A stretch of 64,000 nucleotides of DNA from Tigriopus japonicus (taxonomy: Eukaryota; Arthropoda; Copepoda; Harpacticoida; Harpacticidae), in contig CM021315.1 in NCBI GenBank assembly GCA_010645155.1, positions 3,132,168 through 3,196,167 of the forward strand, written 5' to 3'. This document shows positions 1 to 10,251 of this stretch, piece after piece. The notes beneath the pieces are model-generated. The model did not search any database and was not told where the DNA came from. It worked only from the letters and a program-made list of their open reading frames with translations. Position 1 is the first letter of the stretch. The number at the start of each line of letters is the position of its first letter. A program made the translations under genes and the position numbers.

Positions 1-39
1 GGAAGTGCTTCTGGTTGTGGATATTGGTCCCCAATGCAA

Positions 40-566
40 GCTAAAATGGACCCATAAGGATCATATTGGGCATGTGATCTTCTCCACATGTACTCAGCCA
101 AATATGTGGAGAGAAGGGGTTCAGATATACCCATTTGTCGCTTAAACTTCCTTTTCAATTGGTTCTAGGTGCCCTCAATTGTTTGAGTATGAATTCGCTC
201 ATCATTCGGGTCAACAAAATTATCAGCATGGACGATAACTTCATGGGTGTAAATCCCCCCGTTTATCTGCTCGATTCCGTTGTAGCTTGCCCATCCATCC
301 GAATAAATGCGTGTGCCTGGTCTAATATATTCCACAATTACCTCTTCCAATGTTTCTTGGTTGCGATTAGGAACCTCAACCATAAAGCATTTGCCAGATT
401 GCCTTTCAACACCTCCAAAGATCCATCTAGTTTGGGGCCACCTCCCTCTGTTGTATTTGGCCTTCGCAATAACACTTTCGTCGATCTCAACTTCTTCTGG
501 TTGCAACATGCCGTTCTCATCAATGTGCATGCCGCCAACTTGCGATCCATTTTGAAGCAAGTACTC
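40..566 (-). pseudogene. Merlin/IS1016-type transposase, exon 2 (DDE domain)
   Basis: Encodes the catalytic part of a Merlin-superfamily DNA transposase (ISXO2/IS1016-like DDE fold), which cuts and pastes its own element. Reading leftward from the acceptor at 568-567, the visible motifs are an EIDES-type first Asp, a YSDGWASY second Asp, and a TIEG Glu (about 180). Directly after TIEGT an in-frame TAG replaces the expected Trp. The frame stays open beyond it toward position 40 with family-like residues (NQLKRKF, then a WRR stretch), so the copy is dead by at least this nonsense change. It pairs with exon 1 at 1011-1190 through a 444-bp GT-AG intron. The terminal inverted repeat on this side would lie at or outside the window edge. 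Confidence 0.8.
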
Positions 567-1010
567 CTGAAAAGATGCAATTTGCACAAGAATTTAAAAA
601 TTATAAACAAGTCTGGAATTGCTGCCATTCCAATCTGCTTCAAGGTTTACCTTCCACTCTATATTTGTATGTAGATAATAGTTTAGCGAACCAATTGGAT
701 GAAATTGAAATGAATGAATAAAAACGAAACGTGTCCAAGGATCTGTGGATCCACTTTTATCCTTTCATCATTAACATCATGAAGTTTAGATATCAATAAC
801 TTGAAAAGTTCAACATATTTTTTAGAGTGAAAAAAAAATATCTTTTAGCTATTGGTAAATTAAATTATGATGGAGATCGATCAGAGGCCTCAAAATCCCC
901 TGATTTATCAGAACTAGAAATGATTTGACAATAGCAAACGGTTTTGCTTTCTTGGTTTTTCTAAAAATGTTTAATTAATCCATCCGTTACAAAAGTTGCA
1001 GTATCATTAC
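567..1010 (-). other. Intron of Merlin-type transposase
   Basis: On the minus strand the donor is CCAG|GTAATG (boundary 1011/1010) and the acceptor is a pyrimidine-rich stretch ending TTTTCAG|GAG (boundary 567/566). The flanking codons are both in phase 0 and the protein similarity resumes directly across it. The 444-bp interior is AT-rich with no recognisable feature. Confidence 0.65.
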
Positions 1011-1453
1011 CTGGCAAACATCTCTGTGAAAATTGGCCCAGTCCACGCTCGTTCCCGAACACATATGCCCGCTCTCCCTTGCGGCATCCTTTAAAGGCCA
1101 ATCTCGGGCCCAACAGTACGTAAAAACCACGATTTGATGGAGGCTCAACATGGATTTGCTGAAAAAGCTTCCATGCCGAATGGATCTCATGGATTTGCAT
1201 CTAGGGCATTTCCAATGATATCCTTCGTGGCTCCTTGAATCGCGACGAAACTCGCGAGACGTTTGGCAAGTTTCGCAAAAGCTGCCAACCTCCGCTTCAC
1301 GAGGAAAATCACCGTCTCCTCCTCCACTCTCGTAAGGTCCATGATCTCCCGAAACGTGAGATTCTCATCTCGAACTTGGATTCGGGTGAAAATCTCCCCA
1401 AAGGGTATAATTTCCGTTGGGTACATGATGTTTGTCCGCGATAAATCAAGCAA
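1011..1453 (-). pseudogene. Merlin/IS1016-type transposase, N-terminal exon
   Basis: This is the amino-terminal half of the same transposase. The part at 1190-1011 contains the family's SIRHGSFFSKS/LSLHQIV segment and ends DVCQ before a GTAATG donor at 1010. Upstream, 1453-1187 carries LTFREIMDLTRVEEE and FVAIQGATKDIIG, which look like the preceding segment, but it lies one base out of frame with the downstream part; the frameshift is near 1190. Joined to exon 2, the frame passes from DVCQ into EYLLQ in phase 0. The domain order agrees with the Merlin assignment; the presence of an intron is my inference from splice sites and frame. Confidence 0.75.
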
Positions 1454-1754
1454 TCATCACGCCAAAACAGACTCCTCTTTACTCCAACAGACATGCCAAC
1501 CCCTCGCTTCTCCCCCGTACAAACGCATATTGGTCATTGTATTTGAATATACCTGGCCACTTTGTCATTATCCCTCCTTTTGCCCGAGCGAGCAAGCTTT
1601 TTTCCCGGTCTTTGAGTCTCCTCTTTAGGTGAAGAAAGGACTGAATGTATGCCTTGATCGCTCCAAGTCAAATGGGGTGCCTGGACTGTCTTCTCCTCGC
1701 CCTCCTCTATAGGTGAAGGCAGAGACGGCTTGGCCACACTTCCAGTGAGGGAGA
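1454..1754. other. Unassigned sequence beside Merlin remnant
   Basis: No gene seen. A stretch around 1635-1725 resembles 3430-3520: both contain an ACTGAATGT..GCCTTG word and CTTCTCCTCGCCCTC-like text. They may be parts of one older dispersed repeat. No terminal repeats or coding similarity were found. Confidence 0.35.
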
Positions 1755-1762
1755 CTCCCAAC

Positions 1763-2076
1763 CACAGATCATATAATGACTAGATGTCGCATTGGCCCGT
1801 ACCGTCGGCGAGAGAAAAGTGACACCACTTGGCCCAGCTGCGCTAGCTTCAAAATCTCAGGGCGACCGCGTGCTCAGAAGTAACGACGTTCGCTCGCGTC
1901 AAGAACAAAGTACGTACGGTACGTTAAGTTTGTTCAGGATTTGGCCACGCTGGCAAATTTTTGAAAAGTTCGAAATTCCCACCATTTTGGGGTGTAGTGT
2001 TATGTACCAGCTGATGAAGCAAAGTTGTCCACCTTTTTCTTGCACGAAGCGAGGTCTAGCCATTATATGGTCTGTG
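1763..2076 (+). mobile_element. 314-bp non-autonomous DNA element, 8-bp TSD
   Basis: The element has imperfect terminal inverted repeats of about 28 bp (5' CACAGATCATATAATGACTA; 3' complement CACAGACCATATAATGGCTA). It is flanked by perfect 8-bp direct repeats CTCCCAAC at 1755-1762 and 2077-2084. An 8-bp duplication is typical of hAT, P and Merlin-like elements; the TIR does not let me choose. It has no transposase. A truncated copy with roughly 95% identity lies inverted at 58147-58350. Confidence 0.85.
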
Positions 2077-2084
2077 CTCCCAAC

Positions 2085-3370
2085 CCTACGAGGGACCCTT
2101 GCGGCGCAACTCTGAAGTTGAAACCGAAAAACAGGTATTGCGCGCATGTTCAACCAAGCCCACTGGGGTCAAATCGACTAAGTCCATCTCGGTTTCAAAT
2201 TTGAAAGTAATCATCAATAGATGGCGGTGTTGACCATCAAAGACGCTTTTGGTTAGAATTTGCTTCTCTACCGGGATAAATGTAAACTAACATGAGAATC
2301 GGAGTTTCCTAAGGAATCATTGAAGTTGCCGTATTGGTGCCATGAGAGACAGGTTCAAAGTTGCATTTTCAAATACAATCTTAGATATCGGAGACTTCAC
2401 TTGGCATTGAATTTATAAATGGTGCGTCAACATCACAATTTTTTGGGTGGTTAATTTGTCCAAGTTGCTAAACTGTTTTTTAAACGGCAACCCTGTCCAT
2501 GGAGCAACCGAGGAAGAAAGGGATAGCCTTCAGTGTGGCCACTTGATAGGAATGTTGAACAAATTTCCGGGATTGAACATCGTGGATGGAAACAAAAAGC
2601 CCAGCCATTAATTAAAGACTTCAAATGATATACTGCTTTAAAACACACAGGACAATGTTCTTTTGCTTTTGAAAAGATACAGCTAGTTCAATATAATGAT
2701 ATGATATGTGTATTTTTTCAAAACGCTTTTTTACTTTACACTTCAGTCACAATGCATGCAAGATCACAACATCTCAAGTTCATAGATATCCCTAGATGCG
2801 ACATACTACCAGGTCTTAAAAGACTACTTTTTGCTGAAGACACAGAATGTGGGGAAACTTGTTGAAATTCCACTTTTCCAGTTTTCAGCTTAGGATGTCC
2901 AAATTTACTTGCTCCACACATGAAAATCTTTGTTTGTATTGGGATAAATTACATGTTGCAGACATATAAACAAATTCCAAATTTGAATTCTGATATTTCT
3001 TAGGGGTTTTAATTGCTTATTTATGAAATAAACACAATTGCTCTTAGCATGCAATTATTTGACATGTAAATGATAATAGTCCTTCTCCCAAACCCCTCGT
3101 TTGGAAATAAGATATTGTCTGGAAATATCTTATCAAATCATTTTGAAGGTGGAAATAAGTTTGGTGGCTGTAAAAGCAGATGGCTCTGAGTAATTAGTTT
3201 GGACATACTTGTTTTTCAGTAGTAACTGAATGCAGTACAACAACAAACTGACTTTTCCTTCAAAACAAAGCACCCATTTAGCTCAGTTTGTCATATCTGT
3301 GTATGTCTGTGCTAGAGTTCTGATTCACTGAGTTTGAAAAAAACGACTAAGTCCATCTCGGTACCGAATT
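2085..3370. repeat. Non-coding; contains one copy of a 50-bp dispersed repeat
   Basis: No gene seen. The segment 2175-2224 (CGACTAAGTCCATCTCGGT through ATCAATAGATGG) recurs in the same orientation at 3344-3392 with several differences. The remainder is AT-rich sequence with no recognised structure. Confidence 0.5.
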
Positions 3371-3545
3371 TCAAATATCCATCAATAGATGGACCTTTAA
3401 GGTTGGGAATCTAGGCGCTTCGCGCCTATATCTATGGTGAAGGCATGCCTCCCTACCTCTCGCTCTTCGACTGAATGTCTGCCTTGGACTGTTTTCTCCT
3501 CGCCCTCGTAACGCTCCCTCCTTTTCCCCGGCCCCTCGCAGATGT

Positions 3546-3821
3546 CTACTCCCCAAGATAACCACTGGGCAGATGCTCTTGACAAGCTGGACATGAGCTC
3601 ACGACTTGATCAATGTCATTATTCATGCCCGGCCAGAAATAGAGGTGGCGAGCCAAAGAGCGAGTACGGCGAATCCCTTGATGAGAAGCGTGAAGTTGCT
3701 CCAAGGCAAGAGAACGAGAAGCGCAAGGCAAAACAATTTCGATGGCCATGCAGAATGAGGAGGCCCATGGTCTCATCCATGGACGTCTCGGGTGGACGAC
3801 TATCGGAACAGAATCGCCCAA
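3546..3821 (-). pseudogene. Ty3/gypsy-type integrase fragment (H2C2 zinc finger)
   Basis: The minus strand encodes LEQLHASHQGIRRT followed by LYFWPGM and SSCPACQ. This is the HHCC zinc-binding domain that begins integrase in Ty3/gypsy LTR retrotransposons (two His, then Cys-x-x-Cys). The sequence before it (from 3821) is only weakly family-like, so a frame change is likely near 3720. I see no core DDE domain, reverse transcriptase or LTRs nearby, so this is a scrap of a dead element. Confidence 0.7.
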
Positions 3822-3904
3822 CCTCTCCGACCCCTTGGTTGGCTAAAATTCTGAGCCCATTTACTGTAGACTCATTTGGCTTCTCAAGTGATGTTCAGGG
3901 TTAG

Positions 3905-4780
3905 ACTTATTTTGACTTGAGCCCAATCAAGACTAGTTTTTCAAAAAGAAGAATGGACAAAGTTGTGCAATAATTGAACATTGAATAATGATTTCTAAAT
4001 GAATAGTATGTTTTGGGTCCATCTCATTGATCTTTTCCCAAATTATGCCCAAGCACAATGAGATATAAGAGAGGTGGACTGCTCCCTAAATCGGCACTAG
4101 GCCGCCATCTGGTTTTAGTGTTGCCAGTTTTTGAGGTGGTGACTGACCTTCAGCGCAATTTAAGATAATGCAATGCTCTGCCTTTTTGGTGATCAGTTAC
4201 TCATACATGCCAACTCAAATTGAGTGTGGTATGCAAGACGTAGAAAAGAAAAACTTTGAATAATTTCTGTTCATAAAGAGTAATTTTGCGTTCAAAGTTT
4301 TGGAGAGACTGGAAGAGCTTTGATCATGGTAGTTTTTGCAGCGATTGTGGCGCAGCCTGATCAGCCTAAAGAGCTCAAAAATCGTGCCAGTCCTTTACAC
4401 GTCTCTATGACACAAGATTAGAAATTTGACTTGCCCTCTAAATGCTTGTGACCCTTGACAACGCCAGTAGTTGTCAATAAAGGAAGCACTTCAGTTTGTC
4501 CCTGGTTGTGGTTGAATTTAAAGCATCAGGAAACAAAAATCCATAAAAACAAGTCAAATGTGGTCTTTAGACTTTTTTGAAGGGGTGTGAAGTGAAGTGG
4601 TGGGCACCAGGGTGAGACGAAAGGGGCTCCATAAGTGGTGGGGAACTTCAGCCATCAATGACCAACAAACACAAATGTTGAAAGATATGTTCAGGAGTTT
4701 CCATTCACTGAGATCTACTGAAGTGCTTACAAAGGTAGGCAAATCTAGATTTATTTGAAGTATGAATAACCAATTTGTTG
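3905..4780. other. No gene seen
   Basis: AT-rich sequence with stops in all frames at short spacing. No protein similarity, tRNA boxes, or terminal repeats recognised. Confidence 0.5.
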
Positions 4781-6176
4781 CAATATCGTTCGTTTGGCTC
4801 ACTCCCCACTACATAACAAAAGTCGACGTATTTCATGTGACTTGCTAATTGATTTCCGCCTTCGCTCAACGTTGCTCATTGTTGTGCGAGCTTGAAATTG
4901 AAATTGAACGCGAAAAAAGCCGATCAAAAGCAGTTGACTCTCACAACACGGGCGGTATTGAAGGCCAAGAAAAAGACAACAGGGCAGTAATGAAGGCCAA
5001 AAAAGAGCAGCCGCGGGCACTCTTGAAGGTCGGAAAATCGTATCGGGCAATAATGAAGGTCAGAAAAAGGCGACGCGCAGTCTCGAATTCTGATTCCGAA
5101 GAAAGCAAGACGAGAATGACGACGTTCACAAACCGGTTTATGAGCTGAGTCAACCACAAGAACAAAACTTGAAAATACGTTGCCGTCTCAATTTTTACGA
5201 AGTATTCAAGAGTTAAACAAAATCATCCCACAGCAACACTTTTCTTGCACAATCTATAGTGACTCAAAACATTCTTAACTTTCAAACTATGAAATTGAAC
5301 CAATCTGTTCTGTAAATCTAATTGGGATTTTTAAGCAAGATTCCTAACCAAAATTTGGAAGTACGAGTTAAATTGAAAATCTAAAAAGGAGACTTTGTGC
5401 ACTTTCAAAGACCTGACACTTGCCAAATACTTGTTTTTGGTCTTGAAAGAACATTTTAGAATGTTGAAAATCAAAAGTCTTATTTTCAAAAACTTAATAT
5501 TACAAGGTACGTACTCCTTACATTGTATTTGTTTGATTTGTAAGTTGGTTTCAAATCCGTGTAGAAAAGCTGATTCATCCATCCGATGCAAACATCATTC
5601 TTGCCTCTAAATTGAAAAATCGAAATATGCGCAAATTGATTTCTCTCGATCACATCAATACGACCAAGCACTCGTCAATTATCATAAAATTGTTCGATTT
5701 AAGATTTACTTTAAAAAATGTTTATTAATAGTTGTACAGACATCTTTCATGTGTCGTGAAACCCTGATCTAATTGCTTCACAACATTTGAAATTGAAGTA
5801 TGATAATGTCCTAATGATCCATGTGCCCCCGTGTTTTTAATCCATTGCAAAACAATCAAAATCTTTCGAGTAATCTTTCGTGCCAGCTCCCTTCCCAAAT
5901 GCCGCTTTGTTCAAGAGCCGGCTAGACTGCCCTTGATTTAAACCAAATAGTCACTTACCTGATACAGTTGCTTGTGCTTTCAAAAACTATTAATCTCACA
6001 CGAAAACCTGAACAGTCCATCTCCCGCTCACACAGACGTTGCTTCAAGACTGACAATCAGTTAACCAGTAACAAATAACATGTACCAGTGTGACGATTAC
6101 AGTGCATTTTAAGGGGACCAACCCATTTATTGATAGTCCTTTAAGTCTACATGAGTGAGCCAAACGAACGATATTG
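4781..6176. mobile_element. Segment bounded by 24-bp perfect inverted repeats
   Basis: The left repeat is 4781-4804 (CAATATCGTTCGTTTGGCTC, continuing ACTC) and its exact reverse complement is 6153-6176. A 24-bp perfect inverted pair 1.4 kb apart suggests a non-autonomous DNA transposon, but no target duplication is evident. The interior holds a four-unit minisatellite (4950-5080) and otherwise no recognised coding region. The right repeat directly abuts the long hairpin at 6178. Confidence 0.55.
4950..5080 (+). repeat. Four-unit 30-33 bp minisatellite
   Basis: GGGC-led units begin at 4950, 4982, 5015 and 5045. Each contains a TTGAAGG or ATGAAGG core followed by an A-rich stretch. The units are diverged. 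They lie in a 99-codon open frame (4849-5148) rich in Lys and Arg, but no start context or family supports it as a gene. Confidence 0.6.
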
Positions 6177-6177
6177 T

Positions 6178-6362
6178 CAATACCCCGAGTTTGAGAACGT
6201 CGAATTCAAGATCTAAGTGAAGACGGCTTCCGCTCTCGAGCTCGTCTTTCGGGTGACCAGTTCTCGGGCTAAAGCCCTCGAACTGGTCACCCTTCAGATG
6301 AGCTCTTGAGCGGGCCGTCTTCACTTAGATCTTGAATTCGACGTTCTCAAACTCGGGGTATT
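6178..6362. repeat. Long hairpin (foldback), about 180 bp
   Basis: The outer arms, starting TACCCCGAGTTTGAGAACGT and mirrored at the right end, are perfect for about 46 bp. The inner arms GGGTGACCAGTTC/GAACTGGTCACCC are also complementary, with an imperfect GAGCTCGTCTT-like stretch between. The loop is only about 10 bp (GGGCTAAAGCC itself partly pairs). Flanking TA bases on both ends would suit a TA target. A related end occurs at 62309-62330 (CTCAACTCGGGGTATTC), so this is probably a mobile foldback family. Confidence 0.75.
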
Positions 6363-6576
6363 CACTCAATATACCTCATTTTGGTTGCTTCTTTTGGATG
6401 TTTAGCGTCCTACCACTGATGAATGCAGGAGGCTAAGTTTTGAGTAAGGAAATTATTGAACGTGTGAATCGAACCCGATACATAATACGAATGTCGTTAC
6501 AAATCAGAGAGATCTTTTGAGGACCCGACGAACGCAAATCAAGTCCGGCTAGTCGCTAATCAAATTGAGCAAATAA

Positions 6577-7506
6577 AGGCTGGTCTACACGTGAAACAAA
6601 ACGGCAAATATTTGGTCAAATCAAAGACAAAATTAGTTTGATCGCAAATATTATTTGGTGTTTGTCAAATATTTCTGACTTTGAACATGTTGAAAAATTA
6701 TTTGTCCTTAAGCTAACTTTGTCTCGTCGACAATCGAAATACACATCGATGCATGCAGGGTGTCCAATCTCGAAACGATTATTGTGAAGTAAAAAGTTTC
6801 AAATTAACGGATTGAAGGACAAAACAATATTCCTCTAACTTTTGGCATCAAGATCACCAAAATTGAACGTCATTTGTGAAAGATTGCAAGGATCCACGGA
6901 AATGGACGACATCAAAAGTCATCGATAATCAGTTGGTAGTGTTATAGACTAGTCACGTCTCAAAAGCGTCAACTGACAGGTTCGGAGGAGTTTACAAGGT
7001 AGCAACGTTGCCAAGTGGCAGTTATGACTGCCAATGTTCAGCAAAACCCGACTCGACAAAACCAAATGCCAGTGGAAAGTAGAGGTCTTAAAATGGTTGG
7101 GGGGGACAAGAAAAGAACTGAAAATGACACAAGATATTGTAAATGTCCATAGCGTTGCGTTATGCGTAAGACTTTCCATCCCAATTATATGACACTGAAG
7201 GAAAGAAAAAAGTCTTGGGCAAAAAGCACGATTGAAAAAAAAATGTCGTTGAAAAGTGACAATATGTGGAAGTATACAATTCACTTCCTAAATTTCGGGA
7301 CTCTGCTAAAGGTGACTGGTTTTCAAACAGTATTTGGCAGTGCCAGTTTGAAACAATTTGAAAAAATGGGCAACACTTTGGCCAAGGGAAAAAATATTTG
7401 ACAAACTGCACGTTCACGTGTAGAAGCAACAGAAAGGAAACACCAAAACATTTTCGGAATATTTGGCAAATAATCTAGCCAAAATGTTTCATGTGTAGAC
7501 CAGCCT
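6577..7506. mobile_element. 930-bp Harbinger-like MITE (TSD TAA)
   Basis: The ends are AGGCTGGTCTACACGTGAAA at left and, as complement at right, AGGCTGGTCTACACATGAAA: one mismatch in 20. The trinucleotide TAA flanks both sides (6574-6576 and 7507-7509). A 3-bp TWA duplication with a G/C-rich start is characteristic of the PIF/Harbinger superfamily. No transposase or Myb-like ORF is visible inside, so it is non-autonomous. The near-identical ends suggest it is fairly young. Confidence 0.75.
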
Positions 7507-7509
7507 TAA

Positions 7510-8042
7510 GTGAGTGACGATCAAAAAGGCAACGCCACAGATGCATAATAGCAAGGCTAGAATAGTTAATGACCAATTTTGTCTGGCAGAATGAAACCTA
7601 TCTCCACATTCTTTAAACACATAATCCAAAAATATATAGGGCACTAAGAACTGGCCTTCTAAGGTCTTTATGTTAACTTTTTCATTTCGTTTGTTTTAAC
7701 TTAACTCTGCAATGGACTATATAGTCCTAAAAGGTGTAAAAATATGGAATTGACATGGTGATCAAAATTTTGTGCTTTTGAGCATTTGTTTATCTGTAAC
7801 TTTTTTCTTTATTTTATATTGTTCATACATTTTACTTGCTGGTTGTATTTGTCAATAGTTTAGGTCCCATGTGGTGACCAATGTTGTTAAACAGAATTTG
7901 TCTAGAAATGTATATTGGCCTTTCATGTAAACCAAATGACGGCTTAGCAATGTTGATAAAATTATGCCTAACATAGCATTGCTCCATCAAGATCAACAAG
8001 TCAAGATTGGGAAATAGAAGTCAACAGTGTGTTCAATCTTAA
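7510..8042. other. No gene seen
   Basis: AT-rich spacer between the MITE and the 5'-truncated LINE; no features recognised. Confidence 0.5.
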
Positions 8043-10143
8043 GCCCTTCATCAAGTCATAGCCGTGGATGCCCAAGGCTTTACCATCATTGGCGTCTATT
8101 ATCAGCCAACCACGGACTATGACGATCTCGTCTCGGACCTTACATCCATCCTCAAGAAGGTGAAGAATCCGGAGAAAGTCATCATTGGTTGTGATTTCAA
8201 CATCCGTCCCGACTCGAGTGAATTCTCCGAACTCGCCAAGATTCTGAGTCAATGGAGAATTACTCTGCGCTCCGACCCGGGAGTCCCAACACACACCTAC
8301 TCCCGGGGCGCCTCCGTACTTGACCACATCTTCACATCAGAAAATCTTTCATCGACTGGCCGTTTCTGATCACCTCCCCATTTCTGTCACCTTCAAAATG
8401 CCCAGAAACTTCCATCATCTGGGCGTGACTCGCAAGGGGAGGTGCGTGGTCAATGTACAGAAGTGCGCGGCTCAACTTGAGGCCCTGCAGTTATCCATCG
8501 ATACCCGGAAGGACTACAATCCAACTGCAGTGGCCCAAGGCATTTCGCAAGCATTCCAAGAGTCCTCTTCTGTTCAGGTGAGGAGAAGAGGACCCACGAC
8601 CCCTTGGTTCAATTCATACCATCGAGAAGTGAGGGGTCAAATGCTCCAAAAATTGCGAAATGCCAAGACGAGCCAAACACCAGAGACTTGGGAGCAATAC
8701 GCGATTTTAAGAATGGCGTACCACAAGTCTCTGAGGAGCGCCGAGTCGGCCCACCAAAGATTGGAAGTGGAGAACCTGCTCTCTTCATCGGCTTCGTCCA
8801 GAATGACGGGCTTGTACAAACGTGCTAAAAAGCCCGCCGTCAACTCGGAAATTCCAGTGAGCAAATTCCTCCTCCACTGCCAAGAACTGTTTTCATCGTC
8901 ATCTGAAACACTGGTGGAGGAGGTCCAGGGCTGCTTGGAAGAACATCATCCCCTTTTGCAGCCCTTCACGGAATCCGAGATGGACATGGCCATCAAGAAA
9001 ATGAAGAGTAAAGCTCCGTCAACATCAGGGATTTCTCCCTTCCAACTTGCACTTCTCCGGACCCAAATCCAACCACTCCTACAAGATCTCTTCAGCCACG
9101 CCCTCCAAACATCTATCTTCCCACCAGACTGGATGGAGTCAGCAATCATCTTCATCCATAAGAAGGGGCCCAAGGACATTCCAGACAATCATCGGACCAT
9201 TGCCTTGGAAAACCCCTTCTTGAAGATGATGTCCACCCTGTTAGTTGCCCTGTTCTCTGGATTGGCCGAGGAAAGGAATCTCCTTCCTGAGTTCCAATTC
9301 GGATTCCGGAGAAGCCGCTCAACCACCTCGGCAGTCACTCTCCTCTACGAAATTGTGCACGCAAACATCAGCACTAAGAGGAGAGCATACGGATGCTTTG
9401 TGGATTTCTCCAAAGCATTCAACAGGGTGGACCGAACGCGGTTATTCCTCAAACTCCAACTATGGGGAATTCCGCGTTCAATATGCGTCCTGCTGGCCAA
9501 CATCTATGCAGGACTCAAATGCTCCATTCGTTCTGGTGAGGACCTATCCCCTGCTACTTCACATCTATCGGCCTTCCGCAGGGGGATCCACTATCGCCAA
9601 TCCTTTTCAACCTATATGTATCCGACCTGCCCGAAACCCTTTCTTACCAATGCCCCATCATCAATCACAATAGAATAAAATATCTACAATATGCGGACGA
9701 CCTGGTTCTCTTGGCTGATTCAGCGGTGGAATTGCAAAATGCCATCAATGCTCTCCACGGTTATTGCCAAGAGAACAGCTTTCAAGTCAACACCATCAAG
9801 ACGAAGACCATGGTTTTCCATAAAGGTCGTCTGCCTCCCACCTCCTTCCACATCAACAATAGTCCGATTGAAATCGTCAAGTTTTTTAACTATATCGGTT
9901 TCACCTTCACCAACCAACTCTCCTTCACTAAGCACCTTAACAGCGCAATAACCAAGGCCCGGGCTAGGATCGGATACATGTGCAATAGACTTCCTATCAA
10001 AACCTTCCTCTTCCAATACTTCTACAACTCTTCCGGACCTACATCACCCCCATCTTCCTCTACGGACTGCACCTCTGGCTTCCCAACTCCACCCAATCCG
10101 CCATCAAATCCGCCGATGCCACCTTCACCAAATTCCTCAAAAT
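8043..10143 (+). pseudogene. LINE A ORF2, left part (endonuclease end + reverse transcriptase)
   Basis: Part of a non-LTR retrotransposon polyprotein. The frame opens inside the endonuclease domain (IIGVYYQP, VIIGCDFN, then a second frame with VSDHLPI). RT follows: IIFIHKKGPKD, FGFRRSRST, motif A FVDFSKAF, LPQGDPLSP and motif C YADD at 9690-9701. At least three frame changes are needed: near 8345, near 9555 (just before LPQG) and near 10015. The N-terminal endonuclease and any ORF1 are missing, as expected from 5' truncation during target-primed reverse transcription. The C-terminal FLYGLHLW region runs to FLK, where the CR1-like LINE interrupts it. I do not assign the clade firmly. Confidence 0.85.
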
Positions 10144-10251
10144 GTATGTATAAGTTTATTCTTAGACACAGGTTAGTGTTTAGACAGAATGTTGAAGAAG
10201 GAAAAGCAATAATTAATTAATGGGAACTGTCCCATTTTCAGGAAGAGGGTG

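Noticed and set aside
3542..3904. 120-codon plus-strand frame
   Set aside because: It is the antisense shadow of the gypsy integrase fragment on the minus strand.
4849..5148. 99-codon Lys/Arg-rich open frame
   Set aside because: It is generated by the 30-33 bp tandem repeats and lies inside an inverted-repeat element; no family, no splice or start context.
6460..6540. GGGTTCGATTC on the minus strand, a possible tRNA B box
   Set aside because: No A box at the right distance and no cloverleaf; chance match is more likely.
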